From Bacteroidota bacterium (GTDB taxonomy: Bacteria > Bacteroidota > Ignavibacteria > Ignavibacteriales > Ignavibacteriaceae): 22,604 bases of DNA. Numbering within the stretch: the stretch's first letter is position 1; each line of letters opens with the position of its first letter. Under the pieces are notes generated by a model, which saw only the letters and a list, made by a program, of their open reading frames with translations, did no database searches and was not told the origin of the DNA. This document shows, in pieces, positions 1 to 7,482 of this stretch. The position numbers were made by a program, and so were the translations under genes. The DNA lies in assembly GCA_030706105.1 (NCBI GenBank), contig JAUZPC010000007.1, positions 1-22,604 of the forward strand, read 5' to 3'.

Positions 1-2
1 TA

Positions 3-521
3 CTTAATGCGTTGATTGAGAAGCCTCAATATGTAGAAGAATTATCTCAACGGCTTGGCTTGGCAAGCTCAACTGTATCTTTTCATTTAAAGAAACTGGA
101 AAGTGCCAAACTGGTTTATAAAGAAAAAGAGCAATACTATATTGTTTATCATCACTGTGATAAAATACTTAATATGTCCCTAAGGGAGCTTATAAGTTTT
201 AATGACATTGATAAATTTATACAGGATGAAAGAATTCAGAACTACAACCAGAAGGTTTTAAATACATTTATCAAAAATAAAAAGCTGGTTAAACTACCTG
301 TCCAGAGAAAAAAACGGATGATTATAATTGATGAATTTGTAAAATTATTTGAACCGGGAAAGAGGTATCCTGAAAAGGCTCTTGATTGCATTATTAAGAC
401 ACTTTACGACGATTACTGCACTGTACGCAGAATTATGATAGATGAACAAATTATGGAGAGAGATAAGCAGGTCTACTGGCTAAAGAACCATAAAGGAAAG
501 GAAGAAATAAATGATAAATAA
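3..521 (+). CDS. ArsR-type HTH / DUF2087 transcriptional regulator, 5' end outside window
   Basis: The reading frame is open to the window edge (codons CTT AAT GCG TTG precede the first possible start at 12), so the N-terminus is cut off and the TTG at 12 is probably internal. The first part is a winged helix-turn-helix of the ArsR kind: VEELSQRLGLASSTVSFHLK is helix-turn-helix, followed by the wing LVYKEKEQYYIVY. The C-terminal ~70 residues match the DUF2087 pattern: LPVQRKKRMIIIDEF, then GKRYPEKALDCII, then DYCTVRRIMIDEQIMERD and a terminal YWL. Proteins with this HTH plus DUF2087 architecture are predicted DNA-binding regulators; no ligand is established. The stop codon overlaps the next gene by 11 bp, so the two are probably translated together. 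No cysteine pair for metal sensing is visible in the part present. Confidence 0.8.
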   Translation, partial: LNALIEKPQYVEELSQRLGLASSTVSFHLKKLESAKLVYKEKEQYYIVYHHCDKILNMSLRELISFNDIDKFIQDERIQNYNQKVLNTFIKNKKLVKLPVQRKKRMIIIDEFVKLFEPGKRYPEKALDCIIKTLYDDYCTVRRIMIDEQIMERDKQVYWLKNHKGKEEINDK

Positions 522-864
522 GGCAGAAATTAAAAAGAAATACAAGCTTACTGAAGTGCCAATGGGTATTTATAAAATAACTAATTTAGTTAACGGGAAA
601 ATCTTTATTGGCCAAAGTAAAAATCTTACCGGAAGAATTAACCGGCATAAATTCGGATTAAAATTCGGGAGTGAAGAAATAAAAGAGCTTCAAAAAGATT
701 ATAATGAACTTGGTGAAGAGAATTTTACATTTGAAGTCCTGGATTATTTGAAACCTAAAGACGAGCCCGGACATAATTATTCTGATGATTTGGACTGTCT
801 GGAGCAACTATGGCTTGAAAAACTTCAGCCGTATAACGATAAAGGCTACAATACTTTAGATTAA
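511..864 (+). CDS. Small GIY-YIG nuclease-family protein
   Basis: This is a 117-residue protein consisting almost entirely of one GIY-YIG domain. GIY is at residues 19-21. The second element is FIG at 32-34, with Phe replacing the usual first Tyr of YIG. Next come QSKNLTGRINRHK with the likely catalytic Arg42, and a C-terminal LEQLWLEKLQPYNDKGYN in which Glu98 is the probable metal-binding Glu and Asn109 and Asn114 are conserved positions. Known family members (UvrC N-terminus, homing enzymes, Slx1-like) cut one DNA strand using one metal ion. No separate DNA-binding domain is attached, so the target is unknown. It begins inside the end of the DUF2087 regulator gene (11-bp overlap), which suggests a linked function. 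The Tyr to Phe change could reduce activity, although Phe at this place occurs in some relatives. Confidence 0.8.
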   Translation: MINKAEIKKKYKLTEVPMGIYKITNLVNGKIFIGQSKNLTGRINRHKFGLKFGSEEIKELQKDYNELGEENFTFEVLDYLKPKDEPGHNYSDDLDCLEQLWLEKLQPYNDKGYNTLD

Positions 865-971
865 GATATTGTTAATTTCCCGCTTTAATGACTTATCATA
901 TTTGAATTGAGCAAAGTTGTTGCTATTTTTCAAATTAATTAAGGATATTTTAAACAACTGCGAAGAATTAA

Positions 972-1421
972 TTGACCTCTTCAAAAACAGACATAAATAG
1001 CTTAACCAAGAAGACACCTTTTAAGGACGCTGCGTCTGTTTTGCTGCATACTAAAGTTAAAAAAGTAAACAAACTTATTACAAAGTATAATAACGATAAA
1101 TCTGTTGGAAATCTGCATAAGCTAAGAATAGCTTTCCGGCGGCTTAGATTTTCTTTTGAGAACTTTAAGCCCTGCTATAAAAAGAAGGATATTAAATACG
1201 TTCTTAATTGTATTAAAAGCTTGCAGGATTTACTGGGCGAGATAAGGGATTTGGATGTTTTAATGGACAATCTGCATAATTTAGGACTGCAATTATCTGA
1301 AAATGATGAAGAAACATTGGTGATTAAAATAGCTTCAGAAAAGGAAAGAATAGAAGCGATTGTATCTTCGGAGTTAATATTATTTTCTTCTGACAATAAA
1401 ATCCAATCCTTTTTTAAGTAA
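972..1421 (+). CDS. Short CHAD-domain protein (polyphosphate/phosphate-binding helical domain)
   Basis: The product is 149 residues with the hallmark CHAD pattern of His and Arg/Lys on helices. The key segment is LHKLRIAFRRLRFSFENF at residues 48-65 (His49, Arg52, Arg56, Arg57, Arg59), followed by LLGEIRDLDVL at 87-97. CHAD domains bind polyphosphate or other phosphorylated ligands and are often found beside CYTH or polyphosphate genes; neither is visible here. Full CHAD domains have two helical bundles and usually exceed 200 residues, so this is about half size. The start is uncertain. TTG at 972 directly follows an in-frame TAA, no ATG occurs before residue 98, and there is no convincing ribosome-binding site. 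The stop lies just after a run of six T. It could be a single-bundle version or a 3'-truncated gene. Confidence 0.7.
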   Translation: MTSSKTDINSLTKKTPFKDAASVLLHTKVKKVNKLITKYNNDKSVGNLHKLRIAFRRLRFSFENFKPCYKKKDIKYVLNCIKSLQDLLGEIRDLDVLMDNLHNLGLQLSENDEETLVIKIASEKERIEAIVSSELILFSSDNKIQSFFK

Positions 1422-1544
1422 TTTGCATCAAAGTCCCCCCTCTAATGCGTCATGTTAAGCAATTACTGTACTATATAGAATTACTTTATCAAGGTATGAA
1501 ACATAAACTTTCCTTCATAAATCTCGATAATATAAGAAGAAAGA

Positions 1545-1552
1545 TATTTTTG
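1545..1552 (+). promoter_or_regulatory. Possible Bacteroidota-type -7 element upstream of cheW
   Basis: TATTTTTG matches the TAnnTTTG -7 consensus and lies 53 bp before the cheW start. No TTG is present about 20 bp further upstream, so the match is only half a promoter and could be chance in AT-rich DNA. Confidence 0.25.
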
Positions 1553-1605
1553 TTTATTTAAAATTTAGTGAACTTATTATCCACTATTAAAGGATAGAGT
1601 AAATA

Positions 1606-2091
1606 ATGGAACTTGAAGAGAATAAGAAAGCAAGCACGGAGCTTTTACAGCTTGTCAGCTTTACTTTAGGAAATGAAGAATTTGGGATAGAGATTCAAAA
1701 GGTTCAGGAAATAATCCGGATGGTGGAAATTACCAAGTTACCGAATTCTCCGGACTTTGTTGAAGGGATTATGAACCTCCGCGGAAAAGTGATTCCGGTA
1801 ATCTGTTTAAGGCAGCGGCTGGGGCTTGAGAAACTGCAAGCCGACAAAAATACTCGTGTTATTGTTGTTAATATTATTGGAAAGACCATTGGGTTTATCG
1901 TTGACAGCGTAAGCGAAGTATTAAGAATACCCCGTGATTTAACTGAGAAACCGCCCGAAATTACAACCGGTATAAATACAGACTACATTGTTTCCATTGC
2001 CCGGCTTGAAGACCGGCTATTAATCCTTTTGGATCTAGACCGCACTTTACTTACTACAGAGAAAATCGAATTAGAAGCGTTAGGAAGTTAA
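1606..2091 (+). CDS. cheW: CheW-like chemotaxis coupling protein
   Basis: A 161-residue protein that is a single CheW domain. LVSFTLGNEEFGIEIQKVQE (about residues 16-35) is the typical first strand block. It is followed by LPNSPDFVEGIMNLRGKVIPV, containing the conserved N-L-R-G-x-V-I-P turn, then RVIVVNIIGKTIGFIVDSV and a final LLILLDLDRTL. CheW links chemoreceptors to the CheA kinase on the cytoplasmic face of the membrane. The start at 1606 is supported by AAAGGA at 1589-1594. No receptor, CheA, CheY or flagellar gene lies in the window, so this is an orphan copy; it may serve a receptor array encoded elsewhere or a signalling system unrelated to flagella. It converges with the M3 peptidase gene, with a hairpin between them. 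Confidence 0.92.
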   Translation: MELEENKKASTELLQLVSFTLGNEEFGIEIQKVQEIIRMVEITKLPNSPDFVEGIMNLRGKVIPVICLRQRLGLEKLQADKNTRVIVVNIIGKTIGFIVDSVSEVLRIPRDLTEKPPEITTGINTDYIVSIARLEDRLLILLDLDRTLLTTEKIELEALGS

Positions 2092-2137
2092 TAAGCTGTG
2101 TTACAGAAAATATTTATTATTTCCAACGAGCTTCCGA

Positions 2138-2177
2138 TAATATAAAATAAAAGGGATATGAAAAAATCATATCCCTT
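2138..2177 (-). terminator. Rho-independent terminator of the M3 peptidase gene
   Basis: AAGGGATATG (2151-2160) and CATATCCCTT (2168-2177) form a perfect 10-bp stem with a 7-nt loop. Read on the minus strand the stem is followed by TTATTTTATATTA, a U-rich tail, 30 bp after the peptidase stop. On the plus strand the downstream sequence (AAACTATC) is not U-rich, so the signal mainly serves the minus-strand gene, though the hairpin may also slow transcription coming from cheW. Confidence 0.8.
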
Positions 2178-2206
2178 AAACTATCATCTAACCAATCACC
2201 ACAAAA

Positions 2207-4309
2207 TCAAATCAGTCCGCGATATTTTAACAAAGCATCAACTTTTGGAGCCCTGCCCCTGAATTGTTTGTAAAACTTCATTAAATCGCCTCTTGAACCA
2301 ACTTCCAAAATGTTCTGCCTGAATGAATCGGCGGTTTTCTTGTCGAATAATCCGTGTTCCTGAAATGCCTGGAAAGCATCAGCATCAAGAACAGCTGACC
2401 ATAAGTAGCTGTAATATCCGGCTTCATACCCTAAAGATCCACTGTGAAGGAAATTAGTAGTCATATATCTTGGCAGAATCTCAGGAATAAGATTCATTTT
2501 CTTAATTGATTCTTTTTCAAATTTAGCTACGTCCCTTTCCTTTGTATCGGAAAGCATATGCCAATCAAGATCGAGTATTGAAGCGGCAATATATTCACCG
2601 GTTTCAAAACCCTGATTGAAGAATTTGGCATTGCTGATTTTATTAATCAGTTCATCAGGAATAACTTCACCGGTTTTATAGTGTTTTGCGTACATTCTTA
2701 AAACTTCCGGCTGCAATGCCCATTTTTCCATAATTTGAGAAGGAAGCTCAACAAAGTCAGTCGGGACATTGCTTGAATACGGATAAACAACCTTTTGAAC
2801 GAGAGCGTTCAAAGCGTGGCCGAATTCATGGAACATAGTAGTAACATCGTCAACGCTTAATAAAGCAGGTTTATCAGTAGTAGGTTTTGTAAAATTGCCT
2901 ACGTTGTAAACAACAGGAGTAACAAAATTACCGTCTATATTGGTCTGATCCCTGAAAGAACTGCACCAAGCACCGTTAGATTTACTTTCCCTTGGGAAGT
3001 AATCTGAATAGAACACGCCCAGATGCCTTCCGTCAGCTTCTTTAACTTCATAAGCTTTTACTTCAGGATGATATACCTGGATATCCTTTCTTTCAATAAA
3101 CTGCAAACCATATAACTTTGTGGCAACAGCAAACACGCCTTTTACAACATTTTCCATCTGGAAATAAGGCCTGAGCATCTCTTCGTTAAGGTCGTATTTT
3201 TCTTTCTTTACTTTCTCCGCATAATACCACCAATCCCACGGCTGAAGTTTAAAATTACCTTTTTCCCTGTCAATAATTTTCTGCATTTCAGCTACTTCAG
3301 CTTTGGCTTTTTTCATTGTAGGTTTCCAAACATCCAGCAAAAATTTCATTGCAGCTTCCGGAGTTTTAGCCATTTTTCTTTGCAGTACAAGATCAGCATA
3401 TCTCTTGTAGCCTAAAAGATGCGCTTTTTCGGTTCTCAGTGAAATTATTTTGGCATATATTTTTTTATTATCAAGCTCATCATTATTATTGCCGCGGTTC
3501 ATATAAGCTTTATACATTTTTTCTCTGAGCTCTCTTTTTTCAGAGAACTGAAGGAACGGGAGTAAGGTAGGTTTGTCAATGGTGAATATCCATTTCCCTT
3601 CCATTCCTTTTTCTTTTGCCTTTTCGGCGGCAGCCTGAATCTGGTCAGTAGTCAGCCCGGCAAGATCTTCTTTTTTATCAACGACTAATTGGAATTTATT
3701 ATTTTCTTTGCGGACGTTATCTGCAAATTTAATTGTCAATTGAGAAAGCTCATTATTTATATTTCTGTATCTTTCTTTATCCTTGGCTTTAATGTTTGCC
3801 CCGCCGTTTTTAAAGTCGAGGTAATAATTTTCCAGAACTGTTTTTTGCTCTTCTTTAAGGCCTAATTTTGCGCGTTCATTATAAACTGCTTTAACTCTTT
3901 CGAAAAGCTTTTCGTTCAGATAAATATCATCATTGTGCTTTGCAAGCATTGCGGCAGACTGTTCTGCAATTTTCTGCATCTCATCATTGGTAATGGCAGA
4001 ATTTAGATTCTGGAAAACTCTGTTAACCTTTACAAGCAGTTTTCCGCTCTTTTCCATAGCTTCAATTGTATTGGCAAAAGTTGGTTTTGCTTTATTATTT
4101 GCAATTTCATCAATTTCACCCTTTTGCTCTTTTATGCCGGCTTCAAATGCAGGCATATAGTGTTCCAATTTAATTTCGTTAAAGGGAGGCGTTTGAAAAG
4201 GTGTATTCCACTCTTTAAAAAAAGGATTATCCATAGTTTGCGCACCAGTGTTATTAGTAATTCCGTAAAATAGTATAAAGAAAAACAACAAGTACAAATA
4301 CTTTCTCAT
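2207..4309 (-). CDS. dcp: Exported M3-family zinc metallopeptidase (peptidyl-dipeptidase Dcp-like)
   Basis: A 700-residue protein of the usual Dcp/oligopeptidase A length. The first ~23 residues (MRKYLYLLFFFILFYG... ending GAQ) form a signal peptide with likely cleavage after Ala23, so the enzyme should act in the periplasm. The zinc site is H494-E-F-G-H498 with the third ligand Glu521 in DFVELPSQ, spaced as in thimet oligopeptidase (H473, H477, E502). The conserved C-terminal block GYEAGYYSYLWS carries the substrate-stabilising Tyr residues. M3 enzymes of this subgroup remove dipeptides or cleave short oligopeptides, and a role in peptide nutrition or periplasmic peptide turnover is likely. 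AGGAA at about 4314-4319 (minus strand) serves as ribosome-binding site. It is transcribed alone and ends in a terminator hairpin. Dcp-like rather than oligopeptidase A is my choice based on the export signal and overall similarity. Confidence 0.93.
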   Translation of the reverse strand: MRKYLYLLFFFILFYGITNNTGAQTMDNPFFKEWNTPFQTPPFNEIKLEHYMPAFEAGIKEQKGEIDEIANNKAKPTFANTIEAMEKSGKLLVKVNRVFQNLNSAITNDEMQKIAEQSAAMLAKHNDDIYLNEKLFERVKAVYNERAKLGLKEEQKTVLENYYLDFKNGGANIKAKDKERYRNINNELSQLTIKFADNVRKENNKFQLVVDKKEDLAGLTTDQIQAAAEKAKEKGMEGKWIFTIDKPTLLPFLQFSEKRELREKMYKAYMNRGNNNDELDNKKIYAKIISLRTEKAHLLGYKRYADLVLQRKMAKTPEAAMKFLLDVWKPTMKKAKAEVAEMQKIIDREKGNFKLQPWDWWYYAEKVKKEKYDLNEEMLRPYFQMENVVKGVFAVATKLYGLQFIERKDIQVYHPEVKAYEVKEADGRHLGVFYSDYFPRESKSNGAWCSSFRDQTNIDGNFVTPVVYNVGNFTKPTTDKPALLSVDDVTTMFHEFGHALNALVQKVVYPYSSNVPTDFVELPSQIMEKWALQPEVLRMYAKHYKTGEVIPDELINKISNAKFFNQGFETGEYIAASILDLDWHMLSDTKERDVAKFEKESIKKMNLIPEILPRYMTTNFLHSGSLGYEAGYYSYLWSAVLDADAFQAFQEHGLFDKKTADSFRQNILEVGSRGDLMKFYKQFRGRAPKVDALLKYRGLI

Positions 4310-4520
4310 TTTTATTCCTGAATAGTTAATATTGGTTTTCTAATATAAATAAAATTATTAAAAAGAAAAAGATGAACCAGACACCCAGACGCCATTTATC
4401 CTTTCTAATAACCGCTTAAATAAAACGACTTGATAAAAAGTATCGCGGAAATGAATTTATACTTCCAGCATCTTTTTACAAACTTTTAGCTTTTGCAAAA
4501 CTATTTTGGTTTTGCCGTTA

Positions 4521-4540
4521 TTTAGATTTACATATCTAAA
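4521..4540. promoter_or_regulatory. Inverted repeat upstream of the metal efflux operon, possible operator
   Basis: TTTAGAT (4521-4527) and ATCTAAA (4534-4540) are perfect 7-bp arms with a 6-nt spacer, 46 bp before the ATG of the small leader gene. The place fits a repressor or activator site for metal response, but repeats of this size arise often by chance in AT-rich DNA and no regulator gene is adjacent. Confidence 0.25.
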
Positions 4541-4586
4541 ATATGAATTGATTTAATTGCAAGCTAATATTATTTTTATCTTGCAC

Positions 4587-4934
4587 ATGAAAAATATTAA
4601 GCCAAAATATCGTATCATACTACCGGCAATTCTGCTATTGGCAATTTCCATTAATTTTATTCACTCCGAATTTGATTTTTTAAATTGTATTAGTGAAGCA
4701 CATGATTCGCATGATTATTGTCATATTGTAGATTCATATTTTTCTCAACCCAAAACTGTATTAGTAACAATAAACCTAATTAATCTACACCCTGATTTCA
4801 TATCTTTAATTCCTTCAGGTGAAGATGGGCTAAGAACAAATGCAGTTTTCTCATATTACAAGAATATTTCATTTAATGCTTTAATTCATAATGGTGTACC
4901 TAACTATTTGGTCAGCCATTCAATTTTAATTTGA
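4587..4934 (+). CDS. Small secreted or membrane-anchored Cys/His protein leading the metal efflux operon
   Basis: I do not recognise a named family. The ATG at 4587 (115 residues) is preferred to an upstream in-frame TTG at 4557, because it places a basic N-terminus before a hydrophobic stretch at about residues 9-26 (IILPAILLLAISINFI) in signal-peptide or anchor fashion. Directly after it comes a cluster of potential metal ligands: His26, Cys34, His39, His42, Cys45 and His46 (NCISEAHDSHDYCHIVD). The rest is polar with no clear motif. It lies 87 bp ahead of the outer-membrane channel gene and is co-directional. Small His/Cys-containing exported proteins are a recurring first gene in metal RND operons of Bacteroidota, so periplasmic metal binding or sensing is a reasonable inference. 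No Shine-Dalgarno sequence is seen. Confidence 0.6.
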   Translation: MKNIKPKYRIILPAILLLAISINFIHSEFDFLNCISEAHDSHDYCHIVDSYFSQPKTVLVTINLINLHPDFISLIPSGEDGLRTNAVFSYYKNISFNALIHNGVPNYLVSHSILI

Positions 4935-5021
4935 GATTGAACACTCCATATTAACAGCAATATCCGCTCCCCGGATAGGTTTCTAAAAAATAATAACAAT
5001 TATTCAAACCATAGGTATGTA

Positions 5022-6287
5022 ATGTACAAAAAAGTACTATTGCTATACATTATTATAGCATTTTCATTGACGCATGCACAAAGCATAAAAGAAGAAAAAC
5101 TATTATCCCTTAAAGATGTAATTGAGATTGCTCTTAACAATAATCCCGATATTATAAGAGCAAAGCAAAACATAATTGCTGAAGAGGGACGTTTTTTAAG
5201 AGATATTTCGCTTGCTCCCCCTGTCCTTTCATTTAATTATGACGAAATTCCTATTAAAACAGGATTACGAAATTTTAAAGAAAGGACTATAGAAATAAAT
5301 CAATCATTTGATTTCCCCACTAAAATTATACTTTCAAGCAACAAGCTAAACAAGAATATCACCCTTGCAAAGGAACAGCTTTCAATGACTGAATTAAGTA
5401 TAACTTCAACAGTAACCAAGGCGTATATGAAAGTTTTGGCACAAAAAGCAAAAATAAAATTGTATGGAGAAAACCTTGTAATTGCTAAAAATTTTTATGA
5501 GAAGGCTGAAATCAAAAAGAATGCCGGAGAGGCTACTCACCTTGAATTGTTGACATCTAAAGTACAGCTTGCCCAAGCCAAAAATCAACTGGAAATTGCC
5601 CACAGCTATTTCAACTCTGTCAATGCTGAATTATTTTATTTAGCCGGATTGAACAATAACGACTACCAAAAGTATAAGATTAAAGATTCATTGTCCTGCT
5701 ACAACCTAAAAAATGAAATAACTTTAGAATTCATAGAAAATACTGCACTTGACAGAAGCCCTAAGAAAAAAATTGCAGAATTAAATTTTACGATATCGGA
5801 TTTAAGCAATTCTCTGGCATGGTCAGGCCTACTCCCAACTTTTAGTGTTGGCTATAACCGTAAATTCATTGATGGTAATCCAAATTTTTATGGCGTATCT
5901 CTTGGCATTTCACTGCCTGTTTGGTTTATGTGGGGTAATAGAGGAGAAATAATGGAATCATATGCCGGACTTTCCATTGCAAAAGCAGATCTCCAAGACA
6001 CTTACAATAGAATACTGCTTGATACTAAAACTGCATTTACTGAATTTCTAAATGCAGACCGTCAGCTTAAATTATATAAGGAAGAAATAATCCCTCAGTC
6101 AGAGGAAATTTACAGGTCAGCACAAATAAGTTATGATTCAGGCGAATCCACTTACTTAGAGTATTTACAGGCGCGCCAAATTTTGGTTAGTGCTAAAAGT
6201 GAATTTCTTGAAGTACTTGTAAATTATAATACTTCAATCTTAAATCTGGAAGAACTTGCAGGTCAATCTCTAACTAAATCAGAATAA
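5022..6287 (+). CDS. Outer-membrane efflux channel (TolC/CzcC family) of the metal RND system
   Basis: The 421-residue product has a signal peptide (hydrophobic residues 5-17, THAQ, cleavage likely after Ala19) and the repeated OEP structure. Each half begins with a helix such as LSLKDVIEIALNNNPDIIRAKQNI (N-terminal half), has long coiled-coil segments (for example EKAEIKKNAGEATHLELLTSKVQLAQAK), and the second half ends with SYDSGESTYLEYLQARQILVSAKSEF. Such trimeric channels carry substrate from the periplasmic adaptor across the outer membrane. No lipobox Cys is present, unlike many OprM/CzcC relatives. It is the first of three tightly packed efflux genes; the adaptor follows after 18 bp. 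I avoid the symbols czcC and cusC because the metal is not settled. Confidence 0.88.
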   Translation: MYKKVLLLYIIIAFSLTHAQSIKEEKLLSLKDVIEIALNNNPDIIRAKQNIIAEEGRFLRDISLAPPVLSFNYDEIPIKTGLRNFKERTIEINQSFDFPTKIILSSNKLNKNITLAKEQLSMTELSITSTVTKAYMKVLAQKAKIKLYGENLVIAKNFYEKAEIKKNAGEATHLELLTSKVQLAQAKNQLEIAHSYFNSVNAELFYLAGLNNNDYQKYKIKDSLSCYNLKNEITLEFIENTALDRSPKKKIAELNFTISDLSNSLAWSGLLPTFSVGYNRKFIDGNPNFYGVSLGISLPVWFMWGNRGEIMESYAGLSIAKADLQDTYNRILLDTKTAFTEFLNADRQLKLYKEEIIPQSEEIYRSAQISYDSGESTYLEYLQARQILVSAKSEFLEVLVNYNTSILNLEELAGQSLTKSE

Positions 6288-6305
6288 TAAATTGTGGGTC
6301 TAAAA

Positions 6306-7481
6306 ATGAAAAATAAAATTTTATGTTACTTGTTACCTCTCTTTTTCGCATTAGCTGTCTTACCTGGATGTACAAGATCTAAAGGCGAAACAAAAGAAGA
6401 AGAAAAGAAAAATGAAAATTTAACCAGAGTTGTTCTAAATAAAGAATCTCTTAATAACTTCAAGCTTGAAATTGGTATTGCCGAAATAAAAGCAGTTAGT
6501 GACAATATTAGTGCACCGGCCAAGATATTAACCAACCAAGACTATGAAGCTTATGTTGGTTCTTTTGTTCAGGGCCGTGTTCAGAAGGTTTTGGTTAATC
6601 CAGGTGACTTTGTAAAACGCGGGCAGGTTCTTATGTATATTGAAGGCATCGAAATAGGTACATTAAAAGCTGAATTTCTAAAATCTAAAGCTGAACTCGA
6701 ATTTAAAGAAGCAAATTACAACAGACAAAAAACACTTTTAGATCAGAAAGTCGGTTCTCAAAGGACCCTTCTGGAAGCAAAAGCTGAATTTGATAAAGCG
6801 TTAGCAGAGTTTACTGCAGCGGATAAAAAAATTCATTCGATAGGACTTACTGATGAAGAAATTCAAAAAAGTACTAATAAAGAAAGCCATACTGCCGGAA
6901 ATCTTTCAATAAAATCACCACTCGAAGGTGTAATAGTTGAACGCAATGTTGTAATTGGACAATTGGTAGAGCCCAATACAAATGCCTTTAGAATTGTTAA
7001 TACTGCTAATTTGATAGTTGAGGCAGATATAAATGAAAAAGATGTTCAATTTATAAATGGCAGACCTGATATTACATTCAAAGCATCTTCATACACTGAG
7101 GACATGTTCAGAGGTAAAGTTAATTATATAAGCGATGTTATCGATCCTAATTCCCGGACTATTAAAGTGCGCGCAACAATTAACAACACTTCCCGTAAAC
7201 TTAAACCACAAATGTTTGGAGAATTACTACTTCCGATAAACGGAGGTCTTAAAAAGCTTGTAGTCCCCACCGAAGCTATAGTAAATGATATCCAGACCAA
7301 TTACTTATTCGTTGTTCTAAATGATACAACCTTTGAAAAAAGAATAGTTTTAACCGGCCAGACCTATGGCAAGAACATTGAGATTAAAGATGGCTTGAAA
7401 GAAGGCGAAAAAATTGCAATTAAAGGAGTATTTTTCTTAAAATCTGAGCTAATGAAATCAGAGCTGGAGAGCGGAGAATAA
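6306..7481 (+). CDS. Periplasmic adaptor lipoprotein (CzcB/CusB family) of the metal RND system
   Basis: A membrane fusion protein of 391 residues from the ATG at 6306; an in-frame GTG at 6294 would add four residues (MGLK) ahead of a complete lipoprotein signal, so I prefer the ATG. The signal ends in the lipobox L19-P20-G21-C22, giving a lipid-anchored Cys22. Then follow a charged linker (KGETKEEEKKNEN), the lipoyl-like half GRVQKVLVNPGDFVKRGQVL, an alpha-hairpin (about 115-180), the second lipoyl half SIKSPLEGVIVERNVVIGQL and the beta-barrel and membrane-proximal domains. The adaptor bridges pump and channel. The Met-rich N-terminal copper site of CusB is absent: there is no Met between Cys22 and the lipoyl region. 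The pump gene begins one base after its stop. Confidence 0.88.
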   Translation: MKNKILCYLLPLFFALAVLPGCTRSKGETKEEEKKNENLTRVVLNKESLNNFKLEIGIAEIKAVSDNISAPAKILTNQDYEAYVGSFVQGRVQKVLVNPGDFVKRGQVLMYIEGIEIGTLKAEFLKSKAELEFKEANYNRQKTLLDQKVGSQRTLLEAKAEFDKALAEFTAADKKIHSIGLTDEEIQKSTNKESHTAGNLSIKSPLEGVIVERNVVIGQLVEPNTNAFRIVNTANLIVEADINEKDVQFINGRPDITFKASSYTEDMFRGKVNYISDVIDPNSRTIKVRATINNTSRKLKPQMFGELLLPINGGLKKLVVPTEAIVNDIQTNYLFVVLNDTTFEKRIVLTGQTYGKNIEIKDGLKEGEKIAIKGVFFLKSELMKSELESGE

Positions 7482-7482
7482 A

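Noticed and set aside
911..1000. Short frame overlapping the CHAD start (LIKDILNNCEELIDLFKNRHK)
   Set aside because: About 27 codons, no ATG or ribosome-binding site, and it stops soon after the CHAD start. No frame-join with CHAD restores a longer known N-terminus.
4557..4586. TTG at 4557 as start of the small Cys/His protein
   Set aside because: The ATG at 4587 gives a normal signal-like N-terminus; the ten extra residues add an odd second hydrophobic stretch.
6294..6305. GTG at 6294 as start of the metal adaptor
   Set aside because: It would place MGLK before a complete lipoprotein signal that begins naturally at the ATG at 6306.
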